A DNA stretch of 47,899 bases from Anaerolineales bacterium. GTDB taxonomy: Bacteria; Chloroflexota; Anaerolineae; Anaerolineales; E44-bin32. The DNA lies in NCBI GenBank assembly GCA_004376895.1, contig SOIH01000035.1:1-47899 (forward strand), written 5' to 3'. A program made the position numbers and the translations under genes. Shown here piece after piece: positions 28,824-38,134 of this stretch. Below the pieces are notes generated by a model that was given only the letters and a program-made list of their open reading frames with translations, searched no databases and was not told the origin of the DNA. The number at the start of each line of letters is the position of its first letter. Position 1 is the stretch's first letter.

Positions 28824-29417
28824 CTAACGGAGTTCACCAACGATCGCAAGTTGCCCATCGTTGATCACTAGAGATGAAACACGTATCCCAGTAGCAAGCG
28901 AACCTAAGGTTCCGGTGAAAGCCTCTGTGAGAATGGCGGAAATCGTATTTTTGACCGCTTCCGGAACGGGAATCGGACCAACGGAAGCTAAAGTAAGTTC
29001 AAATGTGATTCTACCCTCTTGATCGAGTATTGGCGATATGGAGAGGTGGATATTTGCCCGGAAAATTCCTTGGATAACGTACCCGTAGACCTGGATGGCG
29101 TTCTGCCTTAGAAAGACCTGCGGCTCTTGTAGGAGAGAATCTTCCGCGGCGAGCCTCTTGGCGACAAAGGCATTGAGTTGGCTTTCATCGAGAATGAGCA
29201 TGACCTCACCAGAGTCAAGCGCACTTTCTAATGCAGATTGCCACAAATTCGTAACTTCATTGGCAGCCTGGTCGTTGGCAGTGATGGGTGGAAAAGGTGG
29301 TTCAGGGCCTCCGACATCTACCTGGCAGGCGAGAGTAGCAAGAAACAGGCTGGCCAGAATGGAAGCAAGCGCGAGTGTGCGATGGGTAAGTCTTTGTGAG
29401 TGATTCAAATCATTCAT
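28824..29417 (-). CDS. Putative secreted lipoprotein, unknown function
   Basis: Signal/lipobox-like LALASILASLFLATLACQVD; start ATG 29417 preceded by GAGG; ORF track start 29501 is too far upstream. Confidence 0.72.
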   Translation of the reverse strand: MNDLNHSQRLTHRTLALASILASLFLATLACQVDVGGPEPPFPPITANDQAANEVTNLWQSALESALDSGEVMLILDESQLNAFVAKRLAAEDSLLQEPQVFLRQNAIQVYGYVIQGIFRANIHLSISPILDQEGRITFELTLASVGPIPVPEAVKNTISAILTEAFTGTLGSLATGIRVSSLVINDGQLAIVGELR

Positions 29418-30049
29418 CCTCGGATGCGGAAATCGCGGCCGATTATAGCACGCAGGAGAAAGAAGCGAACCCGAATGGTTCTGCCCTCGACCTTGCTGCA
29501 AGGATCGAGGCGCTGCTTTTTGTATCGCCTGAGTTGATTCCGATCCCTCAGATCGCGAACGCGTTAAATTCTTCTGTGCGTGAGATCGAAAAGTCGCTGG
29601 AAGATCTCGATAAGGTATTCATCAACCGAGGAATTCGTCTTCAGCGTGCATCCCGAAGTGTTCAGCTTATCACCGCTCCGGAAATATCCGCAGATGTCCA
29701 ACGTTTTCTTGACCTGGAAGAGACCTCTCGGTTGAGTCGGGCGGCATTAGAAGTCCTGGCGATTGTCGCATATCAGGAACCTGTCACCCGACCGCAAATC
29801 GACGCGGTACGAGGGGTTAACTCAGACAGCGTAATGAGGACGCTTCTGAGGCATGGGTTAGTCGACGAGGTTGGAAGGACAGATGGTCCAGGGCGTCCGT
29901 TTATCTATGCTACAACCTCTGATTTTCTCAACCATTTCGGTCTAACCTCCATAGCAGAGCTCCCTCCGCTTAACCTCGAAAGTGAAGTAGGCGAGGTGGA
30001 TGCGAATGGAAACGGGCTTACTGATACTGAGGATGCTGCGAGTGGGTGA
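29396..30049 (+). CDS. scpB: Segregation and condensation protein B
   Basis: AARIEALLFVSPELIPIPQIANALN, LSRAALEVLAIVAYQEPVTRPQIDAVRGVNSDSVMRTLLRHGLVDEVGRTDGPGRPFIYATT. Confidence 0.93.
   Translation: MSDSNHSSSDAEIAADYSTQEKEANPNGSALDLAARIEALLFVSPELIPIPQIANALNSSVREIEKSLEDLDKVFINRGIRLQRASRSVQLITAPEISADVQRFLDLEETSRLSRAALEVLAIVAYQEPVTRPQIDAVRGVNSDSVMRTLLRHGLVDEVGRTDGPGRPFIYATTSDFLNHFGLTSIAELPPLNLESEVGEVDANGNGLTDTEDAASG
29442..29447 (-). promoter_or_regulatory. Candidate -10 element for the divergent lipoprotein gene, inside scpB
   Basis: TATAAT on minus strand, ~25 bp upstream of ATG at 29417; weak -35 (TTCGCT) at 16 bp. Confidence 0.35.
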
Positions 30050-30761
30050 GTCAATTCGTCTGCAAAAGGTCTTGGCCCAAGCGGGTGTGGCCTCCCGCAG
30101 AAAGTCTGATGAGTTGATCCGCGATGGCCGGGTGACCGTGAACGGCGGTAAGGCTTCTCTCGGAATGAAGGTTAATCCTGATAAAGTGGAGATTCGTGTC
30201 GATGGCGAAATCATCCAACTGCAATCAGGATTTTTGTATATCTTGCTAAATAAACCACGCGGCGTACTTTCTAGTCTTCGATCACAAGGCGGACGAGCAA
30301 CTGTAAGCGATTTAATTCAGGTGAATCGCCGTATATTCCCAGTTGGGCGGCTCGATCTCGAAAGCGAGGGATTGATCTTGATGACCGATGACGGAGAGCT
30401 TACGAATCGATTAACACATCCCCGCTATCAACATGAGAAGGAATATCGTGTTCTCCTAAATAAGAAACCAGACCAGAAGCAATTAAATTCCTGGAGACGG
30501 GGTGTTGTTTTGGAGGACGGTTTTCGAACGCGTCCAGCAGAGGTGTGGGTTGAAAATTCGAAGGAGCCTTGGGTGCATGTGATCCTCACCGAAGGTCACA
30601 AGCGGCAGATTCGCGAGACTGCGAAAAGCCTTGGTTTGAGAGTTAAGAGATTAGTAAGAATCCGGTTTGCAGATCTTGAAATTGGCGATCTCAAGCCAGG
30701 AGAATGGAGGGAATTGAAGGGGGAAGAAGTCAAGCTGCTGTACCGACTTATTAATTCCTGA
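30033..30761 (+). CDS. RsuA/RluB-family 23S/16S rRNA pseudouridine synthase
   Basis: S4 domain IRLQKVLAQAGVASRRKSDELIRDGRVTVNG; LNKPRGVLSS; PVGRLDLESEGLILMTDDGEL. Start could be 30000, 30033 or 30042. Confidence 0.93.
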   Translation: MLRVGESIRLQKVLAQAGVASRRKSDELIRDGRVTVNGGKASLGMKVNPDKVEIRVDGEIIQLQSGFLYILLNKPRGVLSSLRSQGGRATVSDLIQVNRRIFPVGRLDLESEGLILMTDDGELTNRLTHPRYQHEKEYRVLLNKKPDQKQLNSWRRGVVLEDGFRTRPAEVWVENSKEPWVHVILTEGHKRQIRETAKSLGLRVKRLVRIRFADLEIGDLKPGEWRELKGEEVKLLYRLINS

Positions 30762-30842
30762 AGCAGAACTAAGTGCATTGAGTAATGTATCTGTGTGTCG
30801 AAGGTTTATCGTTTATCGCCCATTTCCGGCGAGGGAGAATCT

Positions 30843-33800
30843 ATGACGGAAGAAGCGATCTCATCAAACGAAGAACAGAGCTGGCTGGACCGTACCCTCA
30901 AGCGCAATTTGAGGATTGATCTTGAAGTAGCGGTGTATATCCTCCTGCTCTGCGTGGCAGTGTTTTCGCGATTTTACGATCTTGAAACACGGGTAATGAG
31001 CCATGACGAGAGCCTGCATACCCAGTTCTCATGGTATCTAGCGGAAGGGCGTGGATTTTCTCATGATCCACTTATGCACGGCACTTTTCAGATGCACGTC
31101 GTATCCCTCTCGTATTTTCTTTTCGGTGTATCCGATGCTTCGGCGCGAATTCCAGCCGCGTTCTTCGGTGTGATCGCGATTGGATTAGTTATCTTGTTCC
31201 GTAAGTGGCTCGGGCGCTGGGGGACGCTCGCTGCGACGGCGATGATGGTCTTTTCTCCCTATATGCTCTACTACGATCGCTACGTTCGCAACGAAGCGCT
31301 CGTTGTTCCAATGGCTCTGTTGATGTTTTACGCGGTTTTCCGTTACTTTGAAGACCGTGAAGCGAAATGGCTTTACTTATTAGCCGCCTCACTTGCACTG
31401 CACTTCACAACGAAAGAAACAGCGTTCATCTACACTGCACAACTCCTGGGGTTTCTCGGTGGGTTCTTTGCCGTGCGTATGCTGCGCATGACGTGGAAGC
31501 AAAGCATCCAAAAGATAGGATTCTTTGCCGGTCTTATAACTACTGCGATGGGGGGGGGCTTAGCAGTGGGTATCTTGTTCGGTGAGTGGGGTTCATCAGG
31601 AGAAATTACAAACGCACTTGAACCGACGATAGAAGGGGCGGTATCAATGGGTGTAGGTGCCGCGTCCAGCTTTCCCCTCGGAGCGGTTAGTCTAGTATTG
31701 GCAATTTTTGGTTTAACCCTCATGGCAGTTACATTGGTACTGGCGTTCGGTAAACGCTTGCGTACAGAATTTCCTGAACTCGATTTGCTGGTCATCGTGG
31801 GTACGGTGACACTTCCCCAGTTGGCTGCGCTGCCGGCGAATCTCCTGGGATGGGACCCCCTAGACTATTCCAGTTTCTCGTCTCTAGGCCGGACCATCAT
31901 TCTCGTGGCCTCCCTGTTACTGATCAGCGCAGCTATCGGTGCGCTGTGGGATTGGCGGAAGTGGCTAATCGCTGCTGGTGTTTTTTTCGGCATCTTCATT
32001 GTCTTCTACACCACTCTCTTCACAAACGACGACGGGCTCGCTTCAGGGCTCGTGGGATCTTTAGGGTATTGGTTTGATCAGCACGGCGTCGAACGCGGAG
32101 GACAGCCTTGGTATTACTATCTCTTCGTTCAGATTCCAATCTATGAATATCTTCCCGCGATTGGCTCGATCATGGCTTTCGTGTATTGGATCCGCTTGCG
32201 ACCAGATGATCAGGATCCAGATCCGGGAAGTAGATTTGCGGTTTCCTTCCCGGTTATTGGCTTCCTCGGATTTATGACGATCACCTCACTCATGCTTTAC
32301 TCCTTTTTCGGTGAGAAGATGCCATGGCTGACTGTTCACATTGCCCTGCCAATGATCCTTTTTGGAGGGTGGGGGATAGGCCAGTTTTTAGAAAGAATCA
32401 ACTGGCAGAACTTCAAGAAACAGCGCAGTTGGCTGGTCTTACTGCTTACCCTATTAATGCTTCTTGCTCTGTTGAGAGCGATGGGGGGGGTGTTGGGGGA
32501 GACGCCACCGTTCCAGGGGAGTCAGCTCGACCAGCTTCGAGCGACAACCGGTTTCATCGTTGCGATTGCATTCGCAATTGGTGCTGCAATTGCGATTCGC
32601 CAGCTGTCAGAGGGCATCTCATTCCGGATAATTGCTAGCATGGGGAGTGTATTTCTCCTGGGCGTGTTCTTTATGCTTACAATTCGGACTGGGTTCCGGG
32701 CGGCATTTGTTAACTACGATGATGCAACCGAATATCTGGTCTATGCCCATTCAGCAACAGGTGTGAAGACGGTAATGGATCAAGTCGAGGACCTTTCCAT
32801 CCGAACAACCGATGGTTTGGGGATCCAAGTAGCCTTTGACGATGATGTCTCTTGGCCTCTGAATTGGTACCTTCGGGACTATACCAGCCAGTATTTCTAC
32901 GGGGCTAATCCAACCAGAGAATTGCTAAACTACCCGCTAGTTCTTGTCGGAGACAATAACTGGCATCTCGTTGAACCCCTTCTGGCAGACCGCTTCTTTA
33001 GTTTCGAATACATCCGCATGTGGTGGCCAAATCAGGATTTTTGGAATCTGAAATGGTCAGCGATAGATGCGGAGAGAAGCCGTGATCAATTGCCTGACAG
33101 CGAGCCCTTGTCCCCAATGGGCACCACGGAATATCTCTCGCGTGTTTGGGCGCATATCAAGCCATTCTTCACGGATAGCACCCTGAGATCGGCGGTTTGG
33201 AAGATCTGGCTCGATCGTGATTTTACGGAGTACGCCACTTGGGTGGGGCGAGACATGAGCCTTGCCCGCTGGACTCCTTCGGATCGAATGCGATTGTATA
33301 TTCGCAAGGATATCGCCGCGCAAGTTTGGGATTATGGTGTAACCCCGGCATCCTTTACCCCGCCGATAATTGAAGATCCTTACGCTGACTCCATCATTGA
33401 ACTTGGGGCAGATTTAGTCATCGGTGGAGAGGGATTGTCTCCAGGAGAGTTGTTCCATCCTCGCGATATGACGATAGGACCAGATGGGACGCTTTATGTA
33501 GCGGATACGCTTAACCACCGCATACAGATGTTTAGCCCCGAGGGACAGATCTTGACAACTTGGGGTGGTTTCGGTGATTCCCAAACGGGAGGGGCAGAAG
33601 ATGGGACGTTTAATGAACCGTGGGGCCTTGGCGTCGCTCCGAATGGGAATGTATACGTTGCTGACACCTGGAATCATCGAATTCAGTGGTTCTCACCTGA
33701 TGGCACCTTCTTAGGTTCGTTTGGGCAGGAGGGGCTGGGGGATGAGCCCTACTCGTTCTGGGGACCTCGTGATGTCGCCGTTGATAGTCAGGGTCGAGTG

Positions 33801-34295
33801 TATGTTGCTGACACTGGTAATAAACGTGTCAAAGTCTTCGACAGCGAAGGGAACTTCGTCACCCAGTTCGGCGGTCCAGGGTATCTTCCAGGATTATTAG
33901 ACGAACCGGTTGGTATTACGATTGGAAGCGATGACCGAATATACGTCGCAGATACCTGGAATCAGCGCATCCAGGTCTTCGCAGAAATCTCCCCTCAATC
34001 ATTCGACGCCGTACAGGAATGGAGCGTTGATGCTTGGTACGGGCAATCGCTGGATAACAAGCCCTACTTGGATGCTGGTCCCGGAAACATTATCTGCACC
34101 ACCGATCCAGAGGGTTTCCGGGTGTTATGTTTCACATACGAGGGTGAGTTCCTGCTCGGGTGGGGAGGCGTATTCGGCCAGGCTGAGCACCAGTTTAGCC
34201 TGATCAGCGGCATAGCTCTTGGACCAGAGGGGAAAGTATGGGTTATTGACAGTAGTAACCACCGGGCAATGAGATTTATCCCTGCATTTCCTTAA
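30843..34295 (+). CDS. Agl23-like (TIGR03663) membrane glycosyltransferase-family protein fused to C-terminal NHL-repeat propeller
   Basis: FYDLETRVMSHDESLHTQFSWYLAEGRGFSHDPLMHGTFQMH; many TM helices; C-term NHL repeats PRDMTIGPDGTLYVADTLNHRIQMFSPEG etc. ATG 30843 has GAGGGAG SD (ORF track 30795). Confidence 0.85.
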   Translation: MTEEAISSNEEQSWLDRTLKRNLRIDLEVAVYILLLCVAVFSRFYDLETRVMSHDESLHTQFSWYLAEGRGFSHDPLMHGTFQMHVVSLSYFLFGVSDASARIPAAFFGVIAIGLVILFRKWLGRWGTLAATAMMVFSPYMLYYDRYVRNEALVVPMALLMFYAVFRYFEDREAKWLYLLAASLALHFTTKETAFIYTAQLLGFLGGFFAVRMLRMTWKQSIQKIGFFAGLITTAMGGGLAVGILFGEWGSSGEITNALEPTIEGAVSMGVGAASSFPLGAVSLVLAIFGLTLMAVTLVLAFGKRLRTEFPELDLLVIVGTVTLPQLAALPANLLGWDPLDYSSFSSLGRTIILVASLLLISAAIGALWDWRKWLIAAGVFFGIFIVFYTTLFTNDDGLASGLVGSLGYWFDQHGVERGGQPWYYYLFVQIPIYEYLPAIGSIMAFVYWIRLRPDDQDPDPGSRFAVSFPVIGFLGFMTITSLMLYSFFGEKMPWLTVHIALPMILFGGWGIGQFLERINWQNFKKQRSWLVLLLTLLMLLALLRAMGGVLGETPPFQGSQLDQLRATTGFIVAIAFAIGAAIAIRQLSEGISFRIIASMGSVFLLGVFFMLTIRTGFRAAFVNYDDATEYLVYAHSATGVKTVMDQVEDLSIRTTDGLGIQVAFDDDVSWPLNWYLRDYTSQYFYGANPTRELLNYPLVLVGDNNWHLVEPLLADRFFSFEYIRMWWPNQDFWNLKWSAIDAERSRDQLPDSEPLSPMGTTEYLSRVWAHIKPFFTDSTLRSAVWKIWLDRDFTEYATWVGRDMSLARWTPSDRMRLYIRKDIAAQVWDYGVTPASFTPPIIEDPYADSIIELGADLVIGGEGLSPGELFHPRDMTIGPDGTLYVADTLNHRIQMFSPEGQILTTWGGFGDSQTGGAEDGTFNEPWGLGVAPNGNVYVADTWNHRIQWFSPDGTFLGSFGQEGLGDEPYSFWGPRDVAVDSQGRVYVADTGNKRVKVFDSEGNFVTQFGGPGYLPGLLDEPVGITIGSDDRIYVADTWNQRIQVFAEISPQSFDAVQEWSVDAWYGQSLDNKPYLDAGPGNIICTTDPEGFRVLCFTYEGEFLLGWGGVFGQAEHQFSLISGIALGPEGKVWVIDSSNHRAMRFIPAFP

Positions 34296-34355
34296 AGGAA
34301 CCTGACCGCTAGAAGCCTACATGTTAAGTGAAGATTATAAGAGTAAGGAGAGCGG

Positions 34356-35501
34356 ATGAAGCTGCATGAATATCAATCGAAGCAATTGTTTGCTGAGCAC
34401 GGTATTCCTATCCCACATGGGCAGATGACGATGAACGCCTCGGAGGCGAAATCGATCGCCGAGGAACTCGGTGGGAGAGTCGTCGTAAAATCCCAAGTTC
34501 TCGTCGGTGGACGCGGGAAAGCAGGCGGCATCCGTCTGGTGAACACGCCTGAGGATGCAGAAGAGGCCGCTACCCAGATCCTCGGGATGAAGATAAAGGG
34601 TCTCCCAGTTCGGAAAGTGCTTATCGATGAAGCTGCCGATATTAAGACGGAGATCTACCTCGGAATTACAAATGATCGCACTAAGCGGTGTCCGGTAATG
34701 ATCGCCTCCGCTGAGGGTGGCGTAGAGATCGAGGAGGTCGCGAAAACGCATCCGGATAAGATCGTACGGGTTTGGATCGACCCGCTGCTCGGACTCCAGG
34801 ATTACCAGGCACGATATCTCGCTGCATGCACCGAAATGCCCCATGAGTATTGGCGCGATTTCATGTCGATCACGAAGGGACTCTATCAGGCATTTATTCA
34901 ATCAGACGCAACTTTAGCGGAGATCAACCCTCTCGTGATTACCGCCGATAAGCGATTGCTGGCTTTGGATGGGAAGGTGGTGCTCGATGACAACGGTCTC
35001 TTCCGGCACCCTGAACTCGCCGAAATGCGCGACCTGGACGAAGAGGCTTCGGAGGAGCGAGAGGCGCGCAAATACGGGCTCTCATACGTAAAGCTGGACG
35101 GAGAGATTGGATGTATGGTCAACGGCGCCGGCTTGGCGATGGCAACGATGGATGTGATCAATCTTTATGGTGGATCGCCTGCCAATTTCCTCGATATTGG
35201 GGGTGGTGCATCTGCTGAGAAAGTAGCCGCTGCAATTCAAATCATCATACGTGATCCAAAGGTGAAGGCAGTTCTCTTTAACATCTTCGGTGGGATCACG
35301 CGCGGTGATGAGGTAGCACGGGGAATCCTGACAGCGTTAAAGAAAACACCATCAGAACTTCCTATGATCGTACGTTTGGTTGGAACGAATGCTGAAGAGG
35401 GTCGTCATCTGCTCGCAGATGCAGACATGGAAACTGCTGTCTCGCTCGCAGACGCCGCCGAGAAGGCGATTGCAGCGGCCAGGGCGGGGGAGGGATCATG
35501 A
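34356..35501 (+). CDS. sucC: Succinate--CoA ligase (ADP-forming) subunit beta
   Basis: [60 protein letters not shown]. Confidence 0.96.
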   Translation: MKLHEYQSKQLFAEHGIPIPHGQMTMNASEAKSIAEELGGRVVVKSQVLVGGRGKAGGIRLVNTPEDAEEAATQILGMKIKGLPVRKVLIDEAADIKTEIYLGITNDRTKRCPVMIASAEGGVEIEEVAKTHPDKIVRVWIDPLLGLQDYQARYLAACTEMPHEYWRDFMSITKGLYQAFIQSDATLAEINPLVITADKRLLALDGKVVLDDNGLFRHPELAEMRDLDEEASEEREARKYGLSYVKLDGEIGCMVNGAGLAMATMDVINLYGGSPANFLDIGGGASAEKVAAAIQIIIRDPKVKAVLFNIFGGITRGDEVARGILTALKKTPSELPMIVRLVGTNAEEGRHLLADADMETAVSLADAAEKAIAAARAGEGS

Positions 35502-36361
35502 GTATTTTAGTCGATAAAAATACAAAGCTGCTTGTTCAAGGAATTACCGGGCGAGAGGGTTTGTTCCACACTGCTCGAATGATTGAGCACGGCACGAATG
35601 TCGTCGCTGGAGTTACACCCCAAAAGGGAGGGGAGTGGGTGTTGGGGGGAAAGGTTCCGGTGTTCGATACGGTGAAATCGGCGGTTGAAGCTACCGGTGC
35701 GAATACCAGCGCGATATTTGTCCCATCACGTTTCTCAGCGGATGCCATCTTGGAGGCTGCCGATGCGGGGATTTCTTTAATTGTATGCATTACAGAAGGT
35801 ATCCCCGTCCAGGATATGATGAAAGTAAGGCGATACCTCGATCAGATAGGCGTCCGCTTGGTCGGACCGAATTGCCCGGGGCTGCTTTCACCAGGTGCTG
35901 CGAAAGTCGGGATTATCCCTGGGGATATAGCAGTTTCCGGTAATATTGGCGTCGTCTCAAGATCTGGAACACTGACGTATGAAGTCCTTCATGCCCTAAA
36001 GCAGAACGAGATGGGTGTCTCAACTTGTGTTGGCATCGGCGGGGATCCAATCAACGGCACGTCGTTCGTCGATACCTTGGAGTTGTTTGAGGCAGATCCT
36101 CACACCGAGAAGGTTGTTTTGATTGGCGAAATCGGCGGAACAGATGAGGAGCTAGCTGCCGAATACATACGGGACCATATGACGAAGCAGGTTGTCGCTT
36201 TCATCGCCGGAAAGACCGCACCACCTGGAAAGCGAATGGGCCACGCAGGTGCGATTGTGGAGGGCGGAGAGGGCACCGCAGAAGATAAAATTAAAGCTCT
36301 GACGGCTGCAGGGGTAATGACAGCTGACCGACCCGAAGAGATACCAGATCTGCTTCGCTGA
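35498..36361 (+). CDS. sucD: Succinate--CoA ligase subunit alpha
   Basis: [77 protein letters not shown] overlap with sucC. Confidence 0.96.
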   Translation: MSILVDKNTKLLVQGITGREGLFHTARMIEHGTNVVAGVTPQKGGEWVLGGKVPVFDTVKSAVEATGANTSAIFVPSRFSADAILEAADAGISLIVCITEGIPVQDMMKVRRYLDQIGVRLVGPNCPGLLSPGAAKVGIIPGDIAVSGNIGVVSRSGTLTYEVLHALKQNEMGVSTCVGIGGDPINGTSFVDTLELFEADPHTEKVVLIGEIGGTDEELAAEYIRDHMTKQVVAFIAGKTAPPGKRMGHAGAIVEGGEGTAEDKIKALTAAGVMTADRPEEIPDLLR

Positions 36362-36492
36362 GTTCAGAAGATCAATTTGGGAAAGGGTTTGAAAATCAGC
36401 AAGACAAGAGTCCGTGAATCTATGTTTCACGCATTCGCGGATTTATAAATAGTATCGGTTCATTAGAAAATGAGATAGGGGACACAATCCAA

Positions 36493-37473
36493 ATGGTTTC
36501 AAAACGCGAGAGACTTGAGGCGGCGATAGCTAAAGATGTAGCTGATCGCCCTCCGCTAGCGTTATGGCGTCATTTTCCTGTTGATGATCAAACGCCAGAG
36601 GGATTATCGGAATCCACCGCGCTTTATCAGGCGCGATATGACTACGATTTTGTTAAAGTGACCCCCGCTTCTTCTTTCTGTTTGCTGGACTGGGGGGTCG
36701 AGGATAAGTGGAATGGGAATCCTGAAGGGACCAGGGATTACACGCGGCGTGCGATCAAGAAGCCTGCGGACTGGCGGGAACTCAGAGTGCTTGACCCGGA
36801 GCAAGGGAGCCTCGGCAAGCAACTGAAGTGTCTTGAGCTATTGCGGGAGAGACTCGGAGAAACTCAACCGATCATCCAAACGATCTTCAACCCTCTTTCG
36901 CAAGCGAAAAACCTCGCGGGTCAGCAGATGTTGTTTGAACATCTCCACCAAGAACCAGAAGAAGTTCTCGCCGGACTGGAGATCATCACACAATCTACAG
37001 TCAATTTTATTGAGGCTATGAAGGATCGCGGGGTGGATGGCATTTTCTACGCCATCCAGCATGGCTCATATCAAATATTCGATTCTGAGAATTATCGAAA
37101 GTTTGGTGAGGTTTTTGACCATCGGATTTTCGAAGCAGCGGAACTATTTTGGCTAAATGTGCTCCACTTACATGGCGAAGCGATCATGTTCGACCTTGCG
37201 GAAAAATACCCTGTGCAGGTCGTGAATTGGCACGATCGCGAAGTGCCCCCGAGCTTAGCGGAGGGTGCGCTGCGGATTTCTGGTGCGGTTTGCGGCGGCA
37301 TTCGACGGATGACGATGGTTTGCGGTGACCCGACCCAGGTTCAGGAGGAGGCTGCACAAGCTCTAAAGTCTCTTAATAGCCGGGGAGTTGTGCTTGGCAC
37401 CGGCTGTGTGGTCCCTGTGCACGCACCACGAATGAATATGGAAGCCGCTCGCACTGCAGCGAACTGCGCATAG
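36493..37473 (+). CDS. Uroporphyrinogen decarboxylase (URO-D) family protein
   Basis: RERLEAAIAKDVADRPPLALWRHFP, QTIFNPLSQAKNLAG, HGEAIMFDLAEKYPVQVVNWHDRE, GTGCVVPVHAP. Confidence 0.82.
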   Translation: MVSKRERLEAAIAKDVADRPPLALWRHFPVDDQTPEGLSESTALYQARYDYDFVKVTPASSFCLLDWGVEDKWNGNPEGTRDYTRRAIKKPADWRELRVLDPEQGSLGKQLKCLELLRERLGETQPIIQTIFNPLSQAKNLAGQQMLFEHLHQEPEEVLAGLEIITQSTVNFIEAMKDRGVDGIFYAIQHGSYQIFDSENYRKFGEVFDHRIFEAAELFWLNVLHLHGEAIMFDLAEKYPVQVVNWHDREVPPSLAEGALRISGAVCGGIRRMTMVCGDPTQVQEEAAQALKSLNSRGVVLGTGCVVPVHAPRMNMEAARTAANCA

Positions 37474-37512
37474 CCATGCAATTGAGGTGATAACGCTCTT
37501 GTTGAGACGATA

Positions 37513-38079
37513 ATGGCAGGTATTAGAGTGATCGCTGGAAAAGCGAAAGGGCGTAAGCTGCAAATGGTCCCAGGTATAGATGTACGACCTATAGGGGATC
37601 GTGTGAAAGAGTCACTATTCAATATCATTGGCGCTGATATTCGCGAGGCGAGGCTCTTAGATTTATTCGCCGGTACGGGAAGTGTTGGGATTGAAGCGCT
37701 AAGCAGAGGTGCAGCTCGAGTAGTTTTTATCGATGAGAACAGAAAGGCGATTGAAACAATCCGCAAAAACCTCGAGCACACGAGACTGCAGGAAGTGGCG
37801 GATGTAGAGCAGCGTGACGCTTTCCAATTTCTGCGGTACAAGCCTATGATAGACCCGTTTGATTATATCTATGTTGCACCACCGCAATACAAGGGAATGT
37901 GGCTTAAGGGAGTTAGGGCGGTAGATGACAATGTGGCCTGGTTGAATCCAGATGCATGGGTCATAGCCCAGATTGATCCGGATGAATACGAAGAAATGGA
38001 GCTAAGGTTTTTGGTGGAGTTTGACCAACGGCAGTACGGGAAAACCTTACTTGTCTTTTATGAATGGCCGGGCATGTGA
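37513..38079 (+). CDS. rsmD: RsmD-family 16S rRNA methyltransferase homologue with altered motif IV
   Basis: MAGIRVIAGKAKGRKLQ, RPIGDRVKESLFNIIG, LLDLFAGTGSVGIEALSRGA; motif IV reads YVAPPQY rather than DPPY. Confidence 0.85.
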   Translation: MAGIRVIAGKAKGRKLQMVPGIDVRPIGDRVKESLFNIIGADIREARLLDLFAGTGSVGIEALSRGAARVVFIDENRKAIETIRKNLEHTRLQEVADVEQRDAFQFLRYKPMIDPFDYIYVAPPQYKGMWLKGVRAVDDNVAWLNPDAWVIAQIDPDEYEEMELRFLVEFDQRQYGKTLLVFYEWPGM

Positions 38080-38110
38080 TTTTGTGCGAGGGAACTCAAG
38101 ATTGAATTGC

Positions 38111-38134
38111 GGGCGGTCTTTTTGATCGCCCTTT
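38111..38134. terminator. Hairpin terminator between convergent rsmD-like and membrane protein genes
   Basis: GGGCGGTC-TTTTT-GATCGCCC (one G-T pair) followed by TTTAT. Confidence 0.6.

Noticed and set aside
34335-34901. 188-aa minus-strand ORF antisense to sucC
   Set aside because: sucC motifs are unequivocal; antisense ORF is explained by codon bias
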